Notes: generated by a model not told the origin, from the letters alone. DNA of 64,000 nucleotides from CAXXFQ01 sp963674475 (GCA_963674475.2 CAXXFQ010000008.1:62001-126000); one strand, 5' to 3'; counted from the stretch's first letter, positions 25,625 through 35,885 are shown. Program-made: numbers and translations.

Positions 25625-27469
25625 CTACTCGATCACCCCGTGAAGCGGTCCGCCGCGGGCGGCCAGGCGATCGACCCGCTGGGTTACCTTGGGATCTTCC
25701 ACAAGCGGCGGGGCGTGGTGTGGTTTGATCCGTGCGTCGATCCAAAGCGGGCCGCCGCATCCCCAGTGCTTCCGGTCGACAAACGGTTCGACCCCGTAAA
25801 CGTCCGACGCCGGATCGCTGCGGGTGAACGTCGTCCAGAGAAAATTGGAAAGCGACTCGGCCGCGAAACGGCTGTCGTCGACGACCACGACCAGCGGGAA
25901 ACGGCCGGCCGGATCTTCTTTGCGCAGGGTCGCGGTCATCCGCTCGACTGCCTTGGGACACTCGGCATAGGAGGGCCCTTCGACGGCCAGGACGCCCGGC
26001 ATCGCAAGCGTCGGACGACCGAAGCCGTCTCGGTTTTCAAGGCCCAAATCGGCCGGGATCTCGGTGGGCAACTCGCGAATCGGTTCGCCCCGGGCGGCCA
26101 CGATCAGCTTCGAGCCCTGATGGAGTCCGCGGCCCGAATAGTCGAGCGTGTCGATGGTCGTCTCGGTTTGGAAATGGAGGTCCCGTCGCCAGTCGGTCCG
26201 ACGGAGCATATGCCCGAAAAACCGTTCGACATCATTGACGTCCAGGGTCGGGTCGTCTTCGATCGCCGCGATCCAAAGGTACTTGGCCAACGAGAGCTGC
26301 CCTTCGCCCAGCACCGCGCTGGCCTGGGTCAACAGTTCGCGGGGACGCCGGTCCGGATCGAACGGGACGTACCGTTCACTGCCGAGGGCCAAGAGAAGCG
26401 GATGGACCCCGGCCGCGTCGACTGCGTGGACCGCGTGAACTCCCGGCAGCTTTCCCGGCAGCGCCGGTCCGACCAGTTCGTGGATCAATTGGCCGAAGAT
26501 CGTGTCTTCCTGGGGCGGGCGGCCGACGACGGTAAACGGCCAGATCGCGTCGCGTCGATGATAGACTTTTTCGACGACGAAGACCGGGAATTCATGGGCC
26601 AGGCTGTAGTAACCCAGGTGGTCGCCAAATGGGCCTTCGGGCAAACAGCGGTTCGGGTCGAGATAGCCGCTCAGACAGAAATCGGCCTCGGCGTAGATCG
26701 GTAGTCGGCTTTTTTTGCGGTCGACGATCATCGGGACGCGCCGTCCACCGAGGATTCCGGCGAACAACAATTCGCTCAACCCCTCGGGCATCGGCATGAC
26801 CGCCGCGAGCGTCATTGCCGGAGCGCCGCCGACGAAGGCATTGACCGGCAGTGGTTGCCCCTGTTCGAGGGCCGCCTGATGGTGCGCGGCGATTCCCCGG
26901 TGCAGTTGGTAATGGAGGCCGACCTCATGGTTCGTTTGGTATCGGCCGCCGGAGAGTTGCACCCGATACATTCCGAGGTTCGATCGCACGAGCCCCGGCT
27001 GACGTGGGTCTTCGGTATAGACTTGCGGCAACGTGACGTACGCCCCGCCGTCGTCGGGCCAGGAAATCAACTGGGGCAATTGGTCGACGGTCGTTTCACA
27101 CTGGAGGACCGGTCCGCGGCGGACCTTTTTCGGCAAGGCGTGCCAGGCGTGCCACGGCGAGCTGCCGTAACGCAGCGGGTGGCGCATCAGTTCCATCGGG
27201 TCGGTCTGGAGCCGGATCAACCGTTGGAGCGCGTCGAACGTGTGGCGAAACAGGTAGCGGGCCCGCTCCAACGTGCCGAACAGGTTGCCCAGCATCGAAA
27301 AGCGGCATCCGCGGACGTTCGTAAAGAGCATCGCCGGGGCGGCGGCTGCAAACGCGCGACGTTGGATCTCGGCTATTTCCAACCGCGCGTCGATCTCTGC
27401 GTCGACGCGGATCAACTGGCCGGTCGTTTCCAGATCGGCGACCACGTCGCGTAACGAACGATAGGTCAT
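25625..27469 (-). CDS. UbiD-family prenyl-FMN-dependent decarboxylase
   Basis: A 614-residue cytosolic enzyme of the UbiD family, which decarboxylates aromatic or alpha,beta-unsaturated acids with prenylated FMN. Family signatures are MTYRSLRDVVADLETTGQL at the start, LGMYRVQLSGGRYQTNHEVG, and the active-site segment PEGPFGDHLGYYSLAHEFPV followed by GRPPQEDT. Family members make ubiquinone or menaquinone precursors or degrade aromatics; with no ubiX or quinone gene nearby, the substrate stays open. Length is above the roughly 490 residues of E. coli UbiD and closer to the long UbiD subgroup. No Shine-Dalgarno sequence precedes the ATG. It lies 64 bases after the sigma-54 activator gene on the same strand, so joint transcription is possible. 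Confidence 0.88.
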   Translation of the reverse strand: MTYRSLRDVVADLETTGQLIRVDAEIDARLEIAEIQRRAFAAAAPAMLFTNVRGCRFSMLGNLFGTLERARYLFRHTFDALQRLIRLQTDPMELMRHPLRYGSSPWHAWHALPKKVRRGPVLQCETTVDQLPQLISWPDDGGAYVTLPQVYTEDPRQPGLVRSNLGMYRVQLSGGRYQTNHEVGLHYQLHRGIAAHHQAALEQGQPLPVNAFVGGAPAMTLAAVMPMPEGLSELLFAGILGGRRVPMIVDRKKSRLPIYAEADFCLSGYLDPNRCLPEGPFGDHLGYYSLAHEFPVFVVEKVYHRRDAIWPFTVVGRPPQEDTIFGQLIHELVGPALPGKLPGVHAVHAVDAAGVHPLLLALGSERYVPFDPDRRPRELLTQASAVLGEGQLSLAKYLWIAAIEDDPTLDVNDVERFFGHMLRRTDWRRDLHFQTETTIDTLDYSGRGLHQGSKLIVAARGEPIRELPTEIPADLGLENRDGFGRPTLAMPGVLAVEGPSYAECPKAVERMTATLRKEDPAGRFPLVVVVDDSRFAAESLSNFLWTTFTRSDPASDVYGVEPFVDRKHWGCGGPLWIDARIKPHHAPPLVEDPKVTQRVDRLAARGGPLHGVIE

Positions 27470-27533
27470 GGGGCAATCCGAAAGGGCCTTGAAAAAGGGG
27501 CGGTTTCAGGAAACGCAGTTATCGAAAGCCTGA

Positions 27534-28574
27534 TTATTTTTCCAGGCCGTACTGTTTTAATTTTTTGTAAAGTGTGTTGCGGTTGATCCCCAATCGGGCG
27601 GCCGCTTTGATCTGGACCTGATCGCAATGCGTCATTATCTGGGCGATCAGTTCCCGCTCGACCCGATTGACCACCTGGGCGAACAGGGCGTCGGCATCGG
27701 GACCGGCGGCCGCGATTCCCTCAGCGACCAGCGAGCCGGTCAGCGCGTCGAGGTCCATTTTCCGTCCGATTCGCGGACGCTGCCGACCGAGAACCGTCTC
27801 GGGCAACAGGTCGACCGTCAGTTCGTCGCCCGGCGCCAAGACGATCGCCCGCTCGATATAGTTTTGCAGTTCTCGGACGTTCCCCGGCCAGTCGTAATCT
27901 TGCATCGCGGCCATCGCGTCGGCCGAGATATGAGGCACGTGCCGTTGGTTCTGCTCGTTGTAGATTCGTATAAAGTGACCGATTAACTCGGGGATATCCT
28001 CACGCCGTTTTCGCAACGGGGGCACGTAGATCGTAATGACGTTGAGCCGATAATAAAGGTCTTCGCGGAACCGGCCCATTTGGATTTCATCCAACAGGTC
28101 CCGGTTGCTGGCGGCGATCGTTCGCGTGTCGACCCGGATCGTCTGGGTGTCGCCGACCCGTTCGAATTCCTTTTCCTGCAGGACGCGAAGCAGTTTGACC
28201 TGCAATTTGGGTGTGGTCGAATTGACTTCGTCGAGAAAGATGGTCCCCGTGTGGGCCGCTTCGAAACGGCCGATCCGGTTGGCTACCGCGCCGGTGAACG
28301 AGCCGCGGACGTGGCCGAACAGTTCGCTTTCCAAAAGGTTCTCGGCCAACGCGCCGCAGTTGACTCGAACGAACGGACCGCTGCCGCGCGGGCTGAGTCG
28401 GTGGATCGCGCTGGCGATCAGCTCCTTGCCCGTCCCGGTTTCGCCCATCAATAACACCGACGCGTTCGACTGGGCCACCTGACGGGTCAGTCGATAGACT
28501 TCCTGCATCGCCGGGCCCGAACCGATCAGTTCGGGAGTCGGCGGTCGGTTTTCGTCGCTTATTGATATCTGCAT
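27534..28574 (-). CDS. Sigma-54-dependent transcription activator (no receiver domain)
   Basis: About 346 residues: an AAA+ sigma-54 interaction domain at about 15-250 and a Fis-type helix-turn-helix at the C terminus (IKAAARLGINRNTLYKKLKQY). Walker A is GETGTGKE, Walker B is GTIFLDEVN, and the sensor region is DLYYRLNVITIYVPPLRKRREDI. The sigma-54 contact loop reads GSFTGA instead of the usual GAFTGA. There is no N-terminal sensory domain, as in PspF, so control must come from a partner protein or from expression. The ATG at 28574 is used; a TTG at 28592 adds six residues. The neighbouring ubiD-family gene downstream is a possible target, though no -24/-12 promoter was identified. Confidence 0.9.
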   Translation of the reverse strand: MQISISDENRPPTPELIGSGPAMQEVYRLTRQVAQSNASVLLMGETGTGKELIASAIHRLSPRGSGPFVRVNCGALAENLLESELFGHVRGSFTGAVANRIGRFEAAHTGTIFLDEVNSTTPKLQVKLLRVLQEKEFERVGDTQTIRVDTRTIAASNRDLLDEIQMGRFREDLYYRLNVITIYVPPLRKRREDIPELIGHFIRIYNEQNQRHVPHISADAMAAMQDYDWPGNVRELQNYIERAIVLAPGDELTVDLLPETVLGRQRPRIGRKMDLDALTGSLVAEGIAAAGPDADALFAQVVNRVERELIAQIMTHCDQVQIKAAARLGINRNTLYKKLKQYGLEK

Positions 28575-28626
28575 GGTTTTTGATGTTCGCAAAAGTAGTA
28601 AGTCCTCATTTTGTGGTTTTACTCCG

Positions 28627-28653
28627 AAAAACCGGGCTCCTGGTTGGGAGCCC
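28627..28653 (-). terminator. Leftward terminator after the argH - HEAT-repeat unit
   Basis: On the minus strand: GGGCTCC, six-base loop, GGAGCCC, then GG and TTTTT. It lies about 140 bases after the HEAT-repeat stop and just before the sigma-54 activator gene, separating the two units. Confidence 0.75.
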
Positions 28654-28682
28654 TCGGTTCACTACTTATGCGAGGCTCAATA

Positions 28683-28775
28683 ATGATCCTCATGCAGCCG
28701 CAAATGCGCCTGTGCCGGGCGGATTTGATCCATTGCGAACACCGAAAGGTTCATTGGTAATGCAACCCTCGATAA
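28683..28775 (+). mobile_element. Miniature inverted-repeat element C, copy 1
   Basis: Contains CGCAAATGCGCCTGTGCCGG, GGCGGATTTG, CGAAAGGTTCATTGGTAATG and CAACCCTCGAT, collinear with 38336-38440. The right end on the reverse strand, GCATTACCAATGAACCTT, matches the left end of the other copy (GGCATGGCCAATGAACCTT), showing terminal inverted repeats. No coding capacity. Confidence 0.65.
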
Positions 28776-28792
28776 AACGTAGGACATCGGCT

Positions 28793-31114
28793 TTACTTTT
28801 TCGCGTTCTTTCCTTCGAGACAGTCCAAAATCCTCGAGAGGATTTTTTGCGTCTCTTGGTCGAGGTTCGCACTGGCGTTGTAGCGGTCGAACTGCAACAG
28901 GATCTGGTCGGTTGTCAGGAGGATCCCGTTTTCGGCCACATGATTTTCGAAACCGGCCAAAGCGATCTGACGAATTTCCAGCGGAAGGACCGTTCGGCTG
29001 GCCATGTCGACCAACTGGACCTGGGCCGTGGCGGTCGGACGGTTTTGTAAAATGCGAACCGACGCCCGGGTCAGGTCGGGCAACAACGCGGCCCGCGCGG
29101 CGGCCTCCTGGACCCCACGCAACGGGAAGACCTTTCCTCGCGCTTCGGCCAGACGGCCCAACCAGCCGATTGCCCGGACCGCTTGCATCAGACGCGCCTC
29201 GGACGAGACGATTCCTCGTGCCGAGAGGCCGGTCAGTTTTTCGATCTGCCAGTCGATCCCCTCCGCGTCGGCCGGGGGCGGGAGGACCAATACCAGCGGG
29301 TCCACCTCCGCGGTCCGGCGGGCCTGGGCCAGTTGGTCTTCGAGGCCCACGAGTCCGACCCCCAACGCGGCGGTCCGGCCGTCCTGACGCATCGCCTGCA
29401 TCAAAAGCGGAAGCAGCGGTTTGAGGATCGTCGTATCGACATAGACTAAGGTGTAATCGGCCCGTGCGGTCAGCTTTTCCATCATCTCGCGCCCGGTGAT
29501 CGCCCGGTCGACTTCCCACTGACGCTCGGCCAGAAAACCGGCGATCCGACGGTTCGACGCGTTGTTCCCGCCGGCGACCATCGCTCGGTTTGCGCCGGTG
29601 GCGGAGGCCAAGAAAACGATCGACTCGGTCACGTAGCTGGCGCCGGGGAACGGTTTTTGCGGATTTAAGTTCATGATCGCCTCGCAGGCGACGAAGCGAA
29701 GCCGTCGGTCGGCTGCGCGGACCGCGCGGACCAGAGGAGCCGGTTGGTTTTTCTTATCGGCCGCGAGGATCGCTTTCGCGCGGGCCGGTCCGAGTCGTTC
29801 GAAAATCTTCGCCGCCGCGATCGCCGCGGGTACTCGGTTTTCCCGCAGGGCCGTTTCCATGGCGGTTCGCAACGGCCCGACACCAAACTCCGACGCGCGG
29901 GCCGCCGGGCTGTTGGCCGAGAGTTCCAGCGGCGCGTCCCACGCCGAGGTCTGTCCGGCCAGTTGCAAAAGGGTCACGAGGTAAAGCTGTCGGGCCGTCT
30001 CGTTGGACGGGTCGATCGACAACGCGTCGGCGGCCAGTCGCAAGGCAATTCGTGTAGCGGCCTGGGGGGCCGGATAGGCGGTGGCGACCGGGGTGTTTTT
30101 CTCGGCGTCCCAGGTCCAAACGGTCGCGTTCCCGTCGACGTCGACCGGCAACGAGACCCGGCCGTCGAGGTAGTTTCGTGTGGTTTCGATTAATAAATCG
30201 AAGACTTGATCTTGGCTCGGCTGTCGACCGACCATCTTTCGCAGCGCCGTACGGGCCGCCTGACGAACTTCGGCCGGACTTTCGGGCGAAGCGTAGGCCC
30301 CCAACAGATACAGGGCCCGGTTCTTCGCGCCCAGATCGGTTCCCAGCTCGGCCAAAACGCCGATCGCTTCGACACGAAGTCGCGGCTCGGGCGATTGTAG
30401 TGCGCCGACCAAGGGGCCCAAGGCGTCGCGGCCCAGGTAGTCGAGCATCATCCGGACTTGCGGGGCCAGTTCCTTTTGATCCGAATCGGCCAAGACAGTC
30501 AGGAGCGGACCGACTGCCGCCGGACCGGCTTCACGCAGCCCGGCCACCGCGCGGGCTCGCTGGTCTTCGGAGGCCTCGGCCAGTTGGCCGATCAGTCGGT
30601 TGATCCGCTCGGGGCTTCGCAGTCGATTTTCGACGGCGGCCAAGACGGCCTCGGCCAGTTGGGCCCCTTCCGGCGCGATCGCCTGGTTGGCTTTGAGTCG
30701 GGCGAACGGGGCCGCGGTAAGTCGCTGGCCCAGATCGGCCAGCGTCACTTCATCCAGATTGGCTTCGATCAGTTGTCCAAGAAGCTTGCGGGCCGGGCCC
30801 GGTTCGTCCATCTCGGCCAAAATCAGTGCGACCCGGGCGATCGCCTCGGGCGTTTTGGGCTCGGTCGCCAGCAGGGCTACGGCCGACGCGCTTTTGGGGG
30901 TGAAATCGGTCTGGTCGGCTTGGCCCTCTTCAAACGGAGACGCGTCAGAAGCGTCCGACGGGGCCGGTTTTTCTTGCGCCGGTTTCTCTTGCGCAAAGAC
31001 TTCTTGCGCAAAGGGGTAGTTCAACGGTCCGACGGCCAGGCCGAACGTCAACAGGAAGAGGAAAGCGGTCGTCGCGCCGTGACGGAGTTGGTCTTGAAAA
31101 CGGGCTCTTCTCAT
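28793..31114 (-). CDS. Exported HEAT-repeat protein with a receiver-like domain
   Basis: A 773-residue protein with an N-terminal signal or anchor (TTAFLFLLTFGLAVGPLNYPFAQ) and a Glu-Lys-Pro-Ala-Gln spacer. The region about 90-330 is made of HEAT/PBS-type helical repeats (RARAVAGLREAGPAAVGPLL, RLRVEAIGVLAELG, EVRQAARTALRKMVG). A helical middle part includes another repeat set (EASEFGVGPLRTAME-like stretch to 500). At about 505-620 the pattern NNASNRRIAGFLAERQWEVD then TGREMMEKL and YTLVYVDTTIL follows a CheY-like receiver, with the phosphoacceptor-like Asp kept but the acidic pair changed to Gly/Asn. HEAT repeats usually mediate protein contacts. It starts 13 bases after argH and is probably co-transcribed; no link to arginine synthesis is apparent. 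Confidence 0.8.
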   Translation of the reverse strand: MRRARFQDQLRHGATTAFLFLLTFGLAVGPLNYPFAQEVFAQEKPAQEKPAPSDASDASPFEEGQADQTDFTPKSASAVALLATEPKTPEAIARVALILAEMDEPGPARKLLGQLIEANLDEVTLADLGQRLTAAPFARLKANQAIAPEGAQLAEAVLAAVENRLRSPERINRLIGQLAEASEDQRARAVAGLREAGPAAVGPLLTVLADSDQKELAPQVRMMLDYLGRDALGPLVGALQSPEPRLRVEAIGVLAELGTDLGAKNRALYLLGAYASPESPAEVRQAARTALRKMVGRQPSQDQVFDLLIETTRNYLDGRVSLPVDVDGNATVWTWDAEKNTPVATAYPAPQAATRIALRLAADALSIDPSNETARQLYLVTLLQLAGQTSAWDAPLELSANSPAARASEFGVGPLRTAMETALRENRVPAAIAAAKIFERLGPARAKAILAADKKNQPAPLVRAVRAADRRLRFVACEAIMNLNPQKPFPGASYVTESIVFLASATGANRAMVAGGNNASNRRIAGFLAERQWEVDRAITGREMMEKLTARADYTLVYVDTTILKPLLPLLMQAMRQDGRTAALGVGLVGLEDQLAQARRTAEVDPLVLVLPPPADAEGIDWQIEKLTGLSARGIVSSEARLMQAVRAIGWLGRLAEARGKVFPLRGVQEAAARAALLPDLTRASVRILQNRPTATAQVQLVDMASRTVLPLEIRQIALAGFENHVAENGILLTTDQILLQFDRYNASANLDQETQKILSRILDCLEGKNAKK

Positions 31115-31127
31115 CGGTTCCCTTTTT

Positions 31128-32513
<1,386 letters not shown>

Positions 32514-32603
32514 GGCGTCCTCAAATTTTTTGGTAATACGTATTTTAAAGGGGAAAACGGGCCTTGGCGGGCCGTTTTGCAGGCAATTTAATCACGAGTG
32601 CTT

Positions 32604-32660
32604 AAAAAAAAGGCACGGTGCCCGAGAAATATCCCTCCATTGTACCATCCAGGAAAAACC
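32604..32660 (-). promoter_or_regulatory. Possible attenuator-like hairpin in the argH leader
   Basis: GGCACGGT and ACCGTGCC are separated by 38 bases; in the argH direction the stem is followed directly by eight T. Nothing upstream on this strand needs a terminator, so it may be a leader attenuator. No leader peptide or Arg-codon run was found. Confidence 0.4.
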
Positions 32661-32814
32661 GTGCCAGTCGGAGGGGGGATTTCCGACGACCAAGTCCCAC
32701 AGGTTTCAGCCGAATATCGGCTAAAAGATTTTGAACTTTTTATAAATCATTTCCATATAAGCATTTGTGACGTAAAGCCATTCTTATGGGGGGTGTAAAA
32801 TTAAATCGGATTCA

Positions 32815-32843
32815 TTGACATCGTCTTTATTTGATTTAATTTT
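32815..32843 (+). promoter_or_regulatory. Possible promoter for the methyltransferase gene
   Basis: A consensus TTGACA at 32815-32820 is followed after 16-17 bases by a poor -10 (TAATTT). It lies about 60 bases upstream of the ATG in an A+T-rich stretch. Confidence 0.35.
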
Positions 32844-32904
32844 AAATGAAAGTGTTTGTTAACATTTGGTCCGTTGTGTGAAACTTCTTCTGGAGAGAGA
32901 TGTT

Positions 32905-33639
32905 ATGCCGTACAAAAAGACCTTTTACCCCGAAAGTCGGTTTGGCGGTTTTTCGGACATCGATGGGACGATGGTTTTTTATAATCGGGTCAATGCGTTG
33001 CTCGATCCGTCTTATACGGTTTTGGATGTCGGATGTGGAAGGGGCGAATATCAAGACGATCCCGTAGCCATACGCCGTGGTCTTCGCGTTTTTCAGGGGA
33101 AGGTGGAAAAGGTCGTCGGGATCGATGTCGATAAGGGGGCCCAAGAGAATCCCTTTTTGGATGAGTTTCATTTACTCGATTCGAAACGCTGGCCTATCGA
33201 TGAGAAGTCGGTGAATATGGTCGTTTGTGACAATGTTTTGGAGCATGTTGAAAATCCTCCTCAGTTCTTTTCTGAAATGCGCCGGGTGTTGAAAGATGAA
33301 GGGTGTTTTTGTATCCGAACTCCGAATGCTTGGAGTTACATCTCTCTAGCTGCGAGGATGATTCCGAACAAGTTTCATTCTCGAGTGACTCGATTTGCCC
33401 AAAATGGCAGGAAGGAAGAAGACGTTTTTCCCACCTTGTATCGATGTAACACGGTTGGACGAATGAAATCCATGGCAAAAAAACACGGTTTTGAATCGGT
33501 GGTCTACAGTTATGAAGCGGAGCCGTCCTATTTGGCATTTTCGAAAATTGCGTACGGTCTCGGGAAGCTTCATCAGAAATACGCCCCCCGTTTCATGAAG
33601 CCGGCCATCTTCGCCTTCGGGCAAAAGGTCGAAAATTGA
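32905..33639 (+). CDS. Class I SAM-dependent methyltransferase
   Basis: About 244 residues from the ATG at 32905, with GGAGAGAG ending about five bases upstream. Motif I is VLDVGCGRGEYQ; motif II ends VVGIDVDKGA; motif IV is MVVCDNVLEHVENP. The type is that of small-molecule or glycan methyltransferases (Methyltransf_11/23 group); the substrate is unknown. The gene is richer in A+T than its surroundings and shares this with the glycerophosphotransferase-like gene that follows, so both may modify one surface polymer. A terminator lies 70 bases after the stop. Confidence 0.85.
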   Translation: MPYKKTFYPESRFGGFSDIDGTMVFYNRVNALLDPSYTVLDVGCGRGEYQDDPVAIRRGLRVFQGKVEKVVGIDVDKGAQENPFLDEFHLLDSKRWPIDEKSVNMVVCDNVLEHVENPPQFFSEMRRVLKDEGCFCIRTPNAWSYISLAARMIPNKFHSRVTRFAQNGRKEEDVFPTLYRCNTVGRMKSMAKKHGFESVVYSYEAEPSYLAFSKIAYGLGKLHQKYAPRFMKPAIFAFGQKVEN

Positions 33640-33656
33640 GTAACAGAAACTGTTAC
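33640..33656. repeat. Perfect inverted repeat after the methyltransferase stop
   Basis: GTAACAG, AAA, CTGTTAC. It is too short to judge; it may be a small hairpin or a protein site. Confidence 0.5.
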
Positions 33657-33710
33657 GGTAAAGTGAATTGGAGTAATTTTAACAACTCAAAATTCAATGT
33701 AAAAAACACG

Positions 33711-33729
33711 ACCGCCTTAAGCGGTTTTT
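33711..33729 (+). terminator. Intrinsic terminator after the methyltransferase gene
   Basis: ACCGC, CTTAA, GCGGT followed by TTTT, preceded by AAAAAACACG. The stem is short, so it may be leaky. Confidence 0.65.
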
Positions 33730-33807
33730 CATGGGAGCTTTCGGTAGCTTTAGCCGTTTCAACTTCCTTCTCAAGTAGAGGCGTAAACAGTAGGGGCAGT
33801 TGGTCAA

Positions 33808-34980
33808 ATGAAGGCTTTTATTAAGCAATTGGTTATTAAAGGTGTCCATCATGTTCTAAGCACTTTTAGTTTAATGGTGCCTAAATGGAATCAGGCGGTT
33901 CTTTTCTCTGCTTGTGAGGACTCGACCATTGCGGTCGCGAATGGACTTTTAGACTATCCGGTCCGACGAGTCTATGTTATTGTCAGGCACCAATCATCCG
34001 GTCGTCATCCAGATCTTTCCGACGAAATCCGATTGGTCAAACGCAACTCCTTCAAGGCCTTCTGGCTGTTGCTTTCGAGTCGCTATGTGTTTTTCACTCA
34101 TGGACTGACCAGGCGACCTACCCCATCAAGCCAAACTACAGTGAACCTTTGGCACGGCGTTGGCTTCAAGTCGATTGGCCGTCTAAACGGAGGCGCTTCA
34201 ATTCCCGCCGACTGGTCTGTGGTGACCGGTGAAGTTTATAAAGATATTCACAGCCGCGCGTTCGGAGTTCCGATCGAAACGGTAGTCACTCCCGGATTGC
34301 CGCGCAACGATCGGCTTTTTCTTTATGCCGACCAAAAGGGGCAAGTGCTAAGCCAAGCCAAGATTCAAAGCCATTTTGACAAGGTCCTTTTTTGGTTGCC
34401 AACCTATCGGGACCATCCTGGCGGTAAGGAATCGAAAAACGACGCTTCCGCAGAGAATGTGTTTTACTTGCCCGGTTTCGACATCGAAAGGTTCAACCGA
34501 TTTTTGGTCGAGCGAAACACGTTGTGTCTGGTCAAGCCCCATCCTCTCGCTCCGAAAAGAGACTTTGAATCGATATCGAACCTTCGGTTTATCGACGATC
34601 AATGGATTTCGCAACGCCAATTGACGTTGTATATGCTGGTCGCCATTTCCGACTGTTTGATTTCCGACATCTCTTCGGTGATGGTCGACTACTGTCTTCT
34701 CGACCGGCCTATGCTCGTTATGATGACCGATCTCGACCATTATGCCCAATCAAGGGGTGTTACCCTTTCGCCCATTCGGCAATGGCTCCCAGCAAACGTC
34801 CTTGAAAAGACGGAGGATTTTTTACCGGAGCTAGACAGGATTCTCCAGGGTCGAGACGGCTCAAGAGAAAAACGACACCAGCTGACCGAAAAGTTTTTCA
34901 CTATCCCTGCCGACGGAGCTACCGAGAGACTTTTGGATATCGTTTTTGAGAAAGCCAAAGTGGGCGAGTCCGGTAATTGA
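33808..34980 (+). CDS. CDP-glycerol glycerophosphotransferase-like protein (TagB/TagF family)
   Basis: A 390-residue membrane-associated transferase. The family motifs are NLWHGVGFKSIG (catalytic-type His), then LVKPHPLAP, and SDCLISDISSVMVDYCLLDRP, where the Ser/Asp cluster binds the CDP-alcohol. Classical members build poly(glycerol phosphate) in Gram-positive teichoic acids; in other bacteria related enzymes place glycerol phosphate or other alditol phosphates on capsules or exopolysaccharides. Planctomycetes have no known teichoic acid, so the true product is open. The N terminus (FIKQLVIKGVHHVLSTFSLMV) may bind membrane. G+C content is lower than in the flanks, suggesting transfer. Confidence 0.85.
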   Translation: MKAFIKQLVIKGVHHVLSTFSLMVPKWNQAVLFSACEDSTIAVANGLLDYPVRRVYVIVRHQSSGRHPDLSDEIRLVKRNSFKAFWLLLSSRYVFFTHGLTRRPTPSSQTTVNLWHGVGFKSIGRLNGGASIPADWSVVTGEVYKDIHSRAFGVPIETVVTPGLPRNDRLFLYADQKGQVLSQAKIQSHFDKVLFWLPTYRDHPGGKESKNDASAENVFYLPGFDIERFNRFLVERNTLCLVKPHPLAPKRDFESISNLRFIDDQWISQRQLTLYMLVAISDCLISDISSVMVDYCLLDRPMLVMMTDLDHYAQSRGVTLSPIRQWLPANVLEKTEDFLPELDRILQGRDGSREKRHQLTEKFFTIPADGATERLLDIVFEKAKVGESGN

Positions 34981-35138
34981 TTCATGAAATGTTTGTGGAT
35001 AGACGATTTTCGGCTATTGCAATCGGCATTATTTGGATAATCGGTCATCGAAGCCACCTTCCAATGGGCTATATTTAAGAAGCGGTTTAGCCCTCTTTGT
35101 AAAGTCGCGGTTTTCTCTACGGAAAGCGAAGCGAATTG

Positions 35139-35885
35139 ATGTCGTCGAACCTTTCTCCAGGCCCGCCTGTTGGCCCGCCAATTGGTCCGTTTTTGCATTT
35201 GGAAAACGTTGATAAAACGTTCTTCATGGGAGATGTCCAGGTCGAGGCCCTGGCGGGGGTTTCGCTTGAGATTCATGACGGGGAGTTGTTGGCGGTCGTG
35301 GGGCCCAGCGGTTCGGGCAAATCGACCCTGTTGAATCTGATCGCCGGGATGGATCGGCCCAGTGGCGGGACGGTCCGGTTTCGTGAAGAAAATATCGGGA
35401 CCTTTTCCGACTCTCAGCAGACCGACTATCGACGTGAGCGGGTCGGTTATGTCTTTCAGTTCTACAATCTGATCCCCAGTCTGACGGCGTTGGAAAACGT
35501 TCTGATTTCGACCGAGCTGAGCCGAGACCCGATGTCGCCCGAAGAGGCCTTGCGTCTGGTCGAGCTGACCGATCGGGGGGACCATTTCCCGTCGCAGCTC
35601 TCCGGCGGCGAACAGCAGCGGGTCGCCATTGCCCGGGCGCTGGCGAAAAACCCGGAGTTGATCCTCTGCGACGAGCCGACCGGGGCGTTGGATTTTACGA
35701 CCGGCAAACGGGTCTTGCGAGTCTTGGTCGACTTGAACCGGAAGTTCAACAAGACGATCCTGATCATCACCCACAACAGTGCGATCGCGAAAATAGCCGA
35801 TCGGGTTGTCCGGCTGCGTAGCGGTCGGATCACCCAGGTCGAGACCAACGCCCGGCCGATCCCGCCGGAGGAGGTCGTCTGGTGA
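35139..35885 (+). CDS. ABC transporter ATP-binding protein (MacB/LolD type)
   Basis: About 248 residues from the ATG at 35139, which directly follows an in-frame TTG. Walker A is GPSGSGKST, the signature is LSGGEQQRVAIARAL, Walker B is LILCDEPTGALD, and the switch His is in IITHN. It powers the permease encoded next, whose start overlaps this stop. The set with a double-FtsX permease and a HlyD-like adaptor suggests export or mechanical work across the periplasm rather than import. The N-terminal Pro-rich tail is short and unusual. Confidence 0.95.
   Translation: MSSNLSPGPPVGPPIGPFLHLENVDKTFFMGDVQVEALAGVSLEIHDGELLAVVGPSGSGKSTLLNLIAGMDRPSGGTVRFREENIGTFSDSQQTDYRRERVGYVFQFYNLIPSLTALENVLISTELSRDPMSPEEALRLVELTDRGDHFPSQLSGGEQQRVAIARALAKNPELILCDEPTGALDFTTGKRVLRVLVDLNRKFNKTILIITHNSAIAKIADRVVRLRSGRITQVETNARPIPPEEVVW

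Larger units (their letters stand above)
32514..32904. other. Divergent upstream region of argH and the methyltransferase gene
   Basis: Holds a large inverted repeat in the argH leader (32604-32660), then an A+T-rich part (32720-32860) with a possible rightward promoter. No protein-coding frame is convincing. Confidence 0.6.

Noticed and set aside
26855..27454. Long plus-strand frames opposite the ubiD-family gene
   Set aside because: Shadow frames produced by high G+C at third codon positions of the real gene.
33640..33807. 62-codon frame between the methyltransferase and the glycerophosphotransferase-like genes
   Set aside because: Covers an inverted repeat and a terminator and has Asn/Ser-rich noise composition.
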